From Metallyticus violacea (Eukaryota; Arthropoda; Insecta; Mantodea; Metallyticidae), in contig CM060831.1 of the NCBI GenBank assembly GCA_030762175.1, positions 498,501 to 562,500 on the forward strand: a stretch of DNA of 64,000 nucleotides, written 5' to 3'. This document shows positions 56,890-64,000 of this stretch, piece by piece; the stretch's first letter is position 1, and each line of letters opens with the position of its first letter. The notes under the pieces are model-generated. The model saw only the letters and a program-made list of their open reading frames with translations. It did no database searches and had not been told where the DNA came from. The translations under genes and the position numbers were made by a program.

Positions 56890-56936
<47 letters not shown>
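56631..56936 (+). repeat. Mosaic trinucleotide tract (GAA, GGA, GCA, GAA, GATGGT, GAT)
   Basis: About 306 bases made only of three- or six-base units, in the order GAA, GGA/GGGA, GCA (about 7), GAA (long), GATGGT (about 10) and GAT (about 15). The plus strand is almost free of C and T in its first two thirds. One frame stays open throughout as poly-Lys/Arg/Gly/Ala/Glu/Asp and runs into the LINE-F remnant. This is a by-product of the unit length and not evidence for a protein. Confidence 0.95.
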
Positions 56937-57678
56937 TACTTAAAATGGTTTATTATGGATTAATACACTCACATATTGCATATGGTATGGTAATCTGTGG
57001 GGGGCAAGTATATCTAATTTGAATAGAGTACTTGTATTTCAAAAAAGTCTGAGATGCATATTTAATTAACAAACTGCTAATCTGTTAAAGAAATATTTTG
57101 AAAACAGCTCATACTAACAGTCATATCATTGTATGTCTACAAAGTCATTTTACTAATAAAATCAAAATACACATAAACATCATTAAATAAAGATCATTAT
57201 CAATACAACACTAAGGGCATTAATAATTATCATAGAGAGTATAGGGCAAAAACATCACACAATAAAGATCCATATAATATAGGTATTATCATGTGCAATT
57301 AACTTCCCAGTTTCATTAAAACTGCACAAGGTTAATTCTTTTAAGAAATTTTTGAAAATGTATCTCATTGATAAATGTCTGTACAGAATAGACGAATTAT
57401 AATCAATGTTACCATTATTCTCTACATCATATTATCCAAAATATTTATGCGATTGCTTATTTATAGCCGTACATAAACTAAATCCTTTTGTTTGAATTGA
57501 TTAATTTTATTTATAAAATTGATTGTGAAGGTATCTAACAACTGTAAGGTAGGGTATTATATTGCTGACTGTGTATTTTAATACTTTAATGGTCTGATGA
57601 ATTAACTTTGTATAGTTAGATATTGAACATGCTTAATATTTATATTAGCAAGAGTCTAAGAGCAATAAAGTAGTTGTA

Positions 57679-57711
<33 letters not shown>

Positions 57712-57727
57712 TTTTTTTTTTTTTTTT
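56937..57727 (+). pseudogene. LINE-F: 3' end of a LINE related to LINE-E
   Basis: Directly after the GAT tract, one frame reads LKMVYYGLIHSHIAYGMVIC, the C-terminal RT pattern also seen in LINE-E. Further on, in other frames, CNKLPVSLKLHK-like sequence (seen as CAINFPVSLKLHKVNSFKKF, about 57,295-57,360) and KMYLIDKCLYRIDEL match the usual end of such LINE proteins. The 3' end is an ATT microsatellite with a T run at 57,680-57,727. It is 5'-truncated within the RT and has stops. Confidence 0.7.
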
Positions 57728-59464
57728 AATCAAGTTGTGACCAGGGGCACTTTCTCTCTGAATGCAAAGCACATTCCATACTCTCAGATTTCATAAGGCA
57801 TAACATTTGAGCTCTGGTTGCTGTGGCCTGCTAACTTTCAGAGAATAAAAGTCTCTTTTCTTTTACACTTCCTTTATTGCAAGACAAACCACCATCTTTC
57901 TTCATCCCTCCCTCTTTTATAGTTGTGTACAGAACAAGATTATGATATTGTTCACATACTATACAGGTTGGAAATTCATCTTGTGTTAGTCACTGCAAGT
58001 GCAAAATATAAATTTCTCTCAACTCAGTCCAAGTTTTGGAAAAGGGCAATTCTCTAGCATCACCACTTGAATAATCAAGAATTTTTTTGCAGTACAATTG
58101 CTGTTGAGGCTTGCTGCCATGTGACTGGTAAAGTCAAGAGCTTTTTGTTTCTAAAGTCTATGGGGGATAGTAATTGCATTTTTAAAGTAATCAAGGATTT
58201 TTGCACATTGACACGAGAAAATATAAATATATTTTTCTTATTGGCATATCAGAGTTTCTTTTAAACAAATTAAAAATTGTGGCCACTAGAGCAATTTTTA
58301 AATTTTGCTTCAATCCCCTAGGTTTTACATGCACCCCCACTCCTATTGGCCCGATTGCCCTCATTTTCAGAAAATATTTTTAAAAATTTATTTCAATGAA
58401 ATACACTGAAATGTGTTGAGAAAATCCAAAATTGAGGTTTATTATTATAGTTTATTATTTATTTATTTTTTTTTAAAGTTAGCACTGGAACGCCCGAGTC
58501 TCAAGTACCCCCTAAAATGCCCATTTGTGCACCACTACTTTCTTATGCATTTTTCTCACTCAAAACTATAAAATTTTTCCCTTATCACCTACTGTGATGG
58601 TATATGGAAACTAATTTTGTTCTAAATTGCAAGCCAGGTTCGAATCCAGTTTGCATTTAGCTTCCAGATTGAGTTTATATATACTTGGTTTCTGCTCAAT
58701 ATCATATTTAAATGCTGTTCTGACTCAGGCTGGTGAAATTTTTTACTTACCAGATGACTGTAGTGATAATTGGCTTTTGAGCTGAGAACCAGGTTCATAT
58801 CCAGCAATAATCGTGCTTCTAGTTACAGACATTTTTATATCAATGGTTTTGTTCACATATCAAGTATGTTTAGCATTTATGTTCTCAGGCCCCTGTGCCT
58901 ATTCATTTAATTTGTTGATAATTCAGTGATTCATTTACACATTTGTTCGTTCATTCTTTTGTTTATCCTTTATAGGTTATCTCCGGCTAAATGATTTTTA
59001 GTAAAATAAAAGAAAAAAGAAAAAAAATATTTCAAGTATAAGCGCGCGTTTTCTCGAAAATAAGAAATTGGAATGACACTATTTGCAGTTTTTGGTTATA
59101 CTATTACCACATATAAAGATTTACATGTATAACAGCTGTCTTTGGTTTTGTTTCATTTACATAAACCTATTTGACATGTCTAACGTTTAGCGGCCTTAGA
59201 TGTTCCTTCGTCCCTATAATCATTCACAACGGTCGTCTATGAATGAATGCTACGTGAAAAAGTAAAGCTAAGCTATATGTTTGACATGGATACAACAGCT
59301 GATAAACAATGACTCACGCACCACGCTACAAAGTTTGAAATATGTATGTGTGCAGTGATGATTATTATCGGTGACAACTAGATAATAAATGTAGTAAGAA
59401 ACGTGGGTGAAATGATCGCCTCCGATGGTAAATTTGGTATTATTTTAAAAGTTTAAGCCTGAAA

Positions 59465-59495
<31 letters not shown>

Positions 59496-59741
59496 GAGCT
59501 AAACGTCATTGAAAGGGATTAAAAGTCATAAAACCATTGAAAAATACTCCCAAAAACAGTGAAAATATGAGGTTTCGAAAATCCAAAGCTGTCGATTGAC
59601 CGCCAATGGGCGTTCCAGTGTTAACCCCCAATGGTACAATTTTGCTGGTTAGGAACTCGACGAATCGTTTTTATATGCAGAGTTATGTTGAGAAAAAGAA
59701 AAAGAAAAAAAAAAAAACAAATTGCAACCGCTAGAGCGTTA
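57728..59741. other. Unassigned AT-rich DNA
   Basis: No gene or known element was recognised. A run of about 25 A lies at 59,467-59,492. The short phrase actggaacgccc occurs at 58,483 and inverted near 59,610, but the flanks do not extend the match. Confidence 0.5.
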
Positions 59742-59930
59742 ACACACACACACACACATTTTCTGTCATTTTCGGTGCCTAGTAGATAGGATCGATGAAG
59801 ATTTGAAAATATTTTTAAAAAAATATTCTCTCTCTCTTACACACACACACACATTTCATTGTCATTTTCGGTGCCTAGTAGACAGAATCCATGAAGATTT
59901 GAAGAATTTTTTAAAATAATATTTTCATAA
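59742..59930 (+). repeat. ~106-bp tandem duplication with CA tracts
   Basis: The phrase gtcattttcggtgcctagta occurs at 59,765 and 59,871. Each is preceded by a CA run and followed by gatgaagatttgaa-type sequence. The two units differ by substitutions and by a CT tract. Confidence 0.88.
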
Positions 59931-61019
59931 GTACAATCGCAATAGTTACATTATTTCGAAATTCGTTAAAAAAATAATCAATGCATTAGATAAGTACTTT
60001 TGTTGAGTTATCGCAATTTAAACAGGAAAAACGTAAAGTTATGTAAGTTATTTATTAAATATTAAATGTGGTATTTCTTTTATAAAAATATCTGTTCCAT
60101 GAACATTACGGTTCTGAAATTTGTCACGCGCAATTTCCAGTTATTTCGTCTCCACTGATCATTTATATGATATAGTTTGGTACCTAAAACATGTTTGTAA
60201 CCATAATTATTACGAGATTGCGACTGTTTGCACTTTTTAGAAATTTCCTCAAAGCTATACCATCAATCATTCACCACGAACATTCCATTTTAAATACTTT
60301 TCAAATCACATAAAAAATAACAAAAATAATTTTCAAATTAAATGGGTCGAAAGAAAGTAACTTTTCAGTAATTATGAAATTTACAACAAAATACGAGTGC
60401 CGTGTACATACCCGCAAAGGCTTACAAGCTCGGCTTGGCCCTAAGAACGCAGGATGAACGTCAGTGTTGCACTGCTCTCTCAATCTTAACAACAACACTT
60501 GCTCTGCAGACAGGATATTCACTCCTGTAATTCAGGACTGGACTGCTGAGTACTTAAGTCTGAAAGTTGACGATACGCATGGGCATCGGCAAGGCGACAT
60601 TTGACTTTCAGCACCATCTCTAGACCTGCAATTGAACCGCAAAATTGCTTACTCAGCATTCACCAGAACTTTGCATCAGGTTAAGTAACATACTGGAACG
60701 TTACGCGTCAAACTGATTATGATCTAGCTACTACAGATTTTTTAATGATACATTATTTCAATATAATATGTTGATATATACTATCATCCCTTATAAATAG
60801 CTTCTTGCATTTTGTAACCATGTACATTTTCATTTCACCATATGAGTAACGAAACAATTAGAACGGTCAATAGATACTCAACAATGAGAATAATATTATT
60901 GCCATATGTTAAACTATAACCATATTTGAAGAAACGTTCTAAATCAAAAGACGTATGCAATATATACTTTAATTACTTTTACTCTATTCTGAGCCATGAG
61001 AGCATTTTGGAGGTAAATA
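59931..61019. other. Unassigned AT-rich DNA
   Basis: No ORF with a known domain, element or repeat was seen up to the start of the segmental repeat. Confidence 0.55.
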
Positions 61020-64000
61020 GTAATATAATTTTCGTTTTGCAAATTATAACACTGAATTACCAACAAGTTGATTATTATAATTGTTTTGACGAGCGGTTTA
61101 ATTACGTTTAAATTACTGACTTCCAAATGTTTCCTTTGTATTCGCGCACCAACTTCTGAGTGACATTGATTCTTACTTTTCCATATCTGAGATAAAGACT
61201 GCATTCCCCCCTCGCAATATTTTTATGGCATACGTGTGTTTGTTTTTTTGGAGGGACTGACTTTAAGGCTTCTATTTATGGAGGACAATACAGGGCGATG
61301 GCAGAATTGAGAAACTTACGAGCATAGAAAAGTTCATTGCTGGACCATCCACTTTACAGCCCTGACCTTGCACCGTACGACATAAGGTAGTTTTTCTGTT
61401 ATCGCTGGAAAAACTTGGAAACGAGTTTAGGACCTTGCCCAAGTAATTAATTCACCTCTACCTACAATATCTTAGTTACAAAGAAATATGCCTGCAATGC
61501 TTGTAGCGAGATGGATAGTAAAGGTAAGCTATTCAACACAACCCATGACTTGCATTTAAGTAAAACACTAACGTAACTTGCGAATGCCCCAAGTATTCAG
61601 ACATAAAACATTTAATAAGATAAATATAGTCAACATTCTTGAAAACGCAGTGAACTTGAATTCTCTAGTAAATTGAGACTATGGAAAGGGTTAAGTAATT
61701 AGTACACGGTTTTTTATTTTATGCATTGACATGGATATGAACCTATGACCAGTAGTTGTGGGATTAGGGTGAGACGTGGTTGAATTTTCCAGAAACAAGT
61801 TTCGTTACTCACATGAGTAAAAACTTTGCAAGTGTTTGATTTACCAACAACCAATTAGGCAAGTGTTCAGTTGTATATAAATATAAAACAATGTTAACTT
61901 TTAAGATACACAAAGTTAAAGTTAATTTGCTGAAAGCTAAGAAATACCCACTATGCCCTCTTTTTTCAGTTAACTCGTCATTTTTAGTTACATTTTGCAA
62001 GGGAAGGAGATGCTTCAAAAAATGACAGCTACACATTTACTTTTCTCTGGCGTTCTGTTGGTTCTTAAATTCATTACCTTATTCCTAAGTGTTCTTCAGT
62101 GTCGACAGTGTTCTCCATCAGTCTACTGGAATGCTGACGCAACAGATGCCGCAACAAAACCGTCATGCCAACTCCTGCAAGGAAAGGATGAGTCATTGAC
62201 GATGATATGAAAACATCTGCTGTAACCATAGGCGCCAACTCCTAGGAGCCGAGCCTGAGCATCCTGCCCCCCCCCCCCCCATTTCATAACTTTTCGTATT
62301 GAGTTCTGATATTTATTTACAATATATATTTAAATTTTAATTTGAGCAGGTTCAAATTAAAATCTTGAAAGAAACACGCCAACAGCTACATTGTATAATA
62401 CTGCCAACAATAATTTCTTTCATATCACAGTTTTATGTGCTCAAATGGCATACCAGGCAGCTCACAAAGTTTTCATGTAGGAGTAATATAGCTACCACGC
62501 TAAGTTGCACTCTAAAAAGATTAGGTTTGGGAAAATGTTTTTTAACCCTTAAAAAATAAGTACTACCAATCATGTTTTAATTAATGGATGTTTCATTTCA
62601 ATGTTCTCTTTGTAGAATTGTAAGTGTTGCTTCACATCTGCTGGTTGAAACTGAGTAATTCATTACGAGTGGAAGTGATTATGATCTCTTTCTATCTCTC
62701 ATTAGGATGATATTCATTCTGACAGGCTGAGATCGCATCAAAACACGATGAACCTCTTGTAATCAAAGGTGAACGAGAATTCCCTAGATAACTTTTCCTC
62801 GCTTGTACAGTTTCTGAAAAGTAATGGCTGTGCGCCCGAAATTGTTCTCAGTTTACTAAACTATTCCGGTGTCAACTTGTACAGAAGTCTGAAGATCATA
62901 ATGCATACCAATTTTAAATTGTCACCGAAATATAACCTTTGAATCTCGATAGTATAACAGATTACTTCATTGGAAGAAAACATTTGTGGGGACATGCGTG
63001 TTAAAATACATTAAGTTTTCAGCTTTTTATTTTTAAAATGTTTTGATTGGTATGTTTACAGTTTATAGATTTTTTTTAAAATACAAAATCTAATAGAAGA
63101 GTAAAGATATAACTATATTATTTCAGTTTACTTCATTTCATTAACTTGTCTGCTTAGTAACGCTTTAATTAATATGGAATTAACTTTTAGTTGCAAGGGA
63201 GTGAACATTTACAAACTTTGTGCTTATGTTGATGTCGCTGCCATGGATATTCACAAATCTCCCCCTAAGCCGACTTCTATGGTTGAAAGCTCTAAATATT
63301 GTAATTTCATTCCAATGCCACCTGCTCTAAGTCCAATTGTTTAATTTAATACATTTATAATATATGCAAGTGACAGCAATAAATTATAATTCCAGAAACA
63401 ATGCGACTGTATTCCACATTGCCTTTTCAATTTAAATTAACTATTTTGAATGCCATGTTAAATAATATTATAACAAATTTAGCATAATTTATTTAAAAAA
63501 AATCAATGCAATTGCCAAAGAAAACGGTAGGAGATAGGAGACTTTGGAAGTTACGGCACACGAATTAGTCAGTCATGTTCTTTTATTTCTTCCAAAGGAA
63601 AGAAAGAAAAAAAAAACCGTTAAAGTTTATTCTTCGGTGTTAATTCGATTTGGTAGTATTGGGCTAGATGTTTACTTTTCGGTAGAATGTCAGGTGCAAA
63701 CTAAAGTTTTAATAATTTTATTAAAAGACAAATGTACATTAAAACGAAACATTTCATTGGTACATTATCTCTCTCTCTCCCTGTCCTAAACAACATTTTT
63801 TAACTGTCTGTTCCCAGGAATATGAAGCAGCAGACGCCGTATAATGACCTGGTCAGGCGTACTAGTTTTCAAAATGGCTTCTTGCTTCCTATAAGCATTT
63901 TTCGTAGTAAGAAAACTACGTTACTCCATTTTTATTTTATGGCGATCAAAACACTGAAAGGCATTGTAAATCGAGCTCCAGGAGAAATGTTTGATCGTTA
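61020..64000 (+). repeat. Segmental repeat, copy 2 (matches 1-4,800)
   Basis: Same orientation as copy 1 and running off the right edge of the window. It lacks the SINEs at 1,181 and 4,327 and the mariner at 2,871, and shows the unoccupied sites. It has two stretches that copy 1 lacks, about 62,850-63,020 and 63,110-63,265, and a C run at 62,267-62,280. Its left edge near 61,015-61,020 may be set by the window start of copy 1 and not by a true boundary. No host gene was recognised. Confidence 0.9.
61330..61400 (+). pseudogene. Mariner-type transposase relic, partner of the one at 240-530
   Basis: One frame reads HPLYSPDLAPYD, the same motif as in copy 1 with one substitution. The surrounding sequence matches copy 1, so the relic was already there before the duplication. 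Confidence 0.6.

Noticed and set aside
56587..57022. Acidic or Lys/Arg-rich low-complexity protein
   Set aside because: Both overlapping frames are products of triplet repeats; open frames are expected from units of three or six bases.
58478..59622. Inverted pair actggaacgccc as ends of a transposon
   Set aside because: The match is only about 12-16 bases, the flanks do not extend it and there is no target duplication.

Overview
This window looks like AT-rich, gene-poor, repeat-dense DNA from an arthropod nuclear genome, most likely an insect. The basis is the mix of repeats: DD34D mariner elements, relics of the HTH/DDE transposases that insect annotations label DUF4817-like, Jockey-type LINEs, a Penelope-like element (PLE) and tRNA-derived SINEs. 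The species cannot be named. I recognise no host protein-coding gene, rRNA or true tRNA. All recognisable coding sequence belongs to mobile elements, and nearly all of it is broken.

Layout. 1-4,800 is one copy of a segment that returns in the same orientation at about 61,020-64,000. The first copy gained a mariner and two SINEs that the second lacks. 5,128-6,060 holds another SINE and a ~145-bp tandem array. 6,235-8,890 and 21,472-27,720 are two blocks of one degenerate ~185-bp satellite. Its monomers follow a five-type order (A-B-C-D-E), giving a higher-order period near 930 bp. Between these blocks lie a ~105-bp pyrimidine-rich array (10,561-11,750) and a pile of four broken Jockey-type LINE pieces (11,755-21,471): one on the minus strand head-to-head with a plus-strand element, then two more plus-strand pieces.

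27,721-45,300 is mostly unassigned AT-rich DNA. It holds a ~0.89-kb tandem duplication, a minus-strand mariner relic split by a GC-richer insertion (31,345-33,290), a small inverted-repeat element (35,881-36,213), a second mariner relic (40,110-41,165) and two HTH/DDE transposase relics (36,745-37,260 and 43,780-44,400). 45,470-52,000 is a more diverged satellite of ~190 bp. A young-looking PLE sits inside it (47,632-48,596) with a GIY-YIG endonuclease frame, a 14-bp target duplication, perfect 72-bp inverted repeats and a hammerhead-ribozyme-like motif. A second hammerhead-like motif lies alone at 52,648-52,690 on the minus strand. 54,041-57,730 holds a second tract of the pyrimidine-rich array, two relics of another LINE group, a transposase relic and a 306-bp mosaic of trinucleotide repeats. 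The second copy of the segmental repeat closes the window.

The parts do not form a pathway. The window records nested insertion, tandem amplification and decay, as expected in heterochromatic or intergenic DNA. The most notable signals are the pentameric satellite, the 61-kb-spaced duplication with its empty insertion sites, and the two hammerhead-like motifs of the PLE type.
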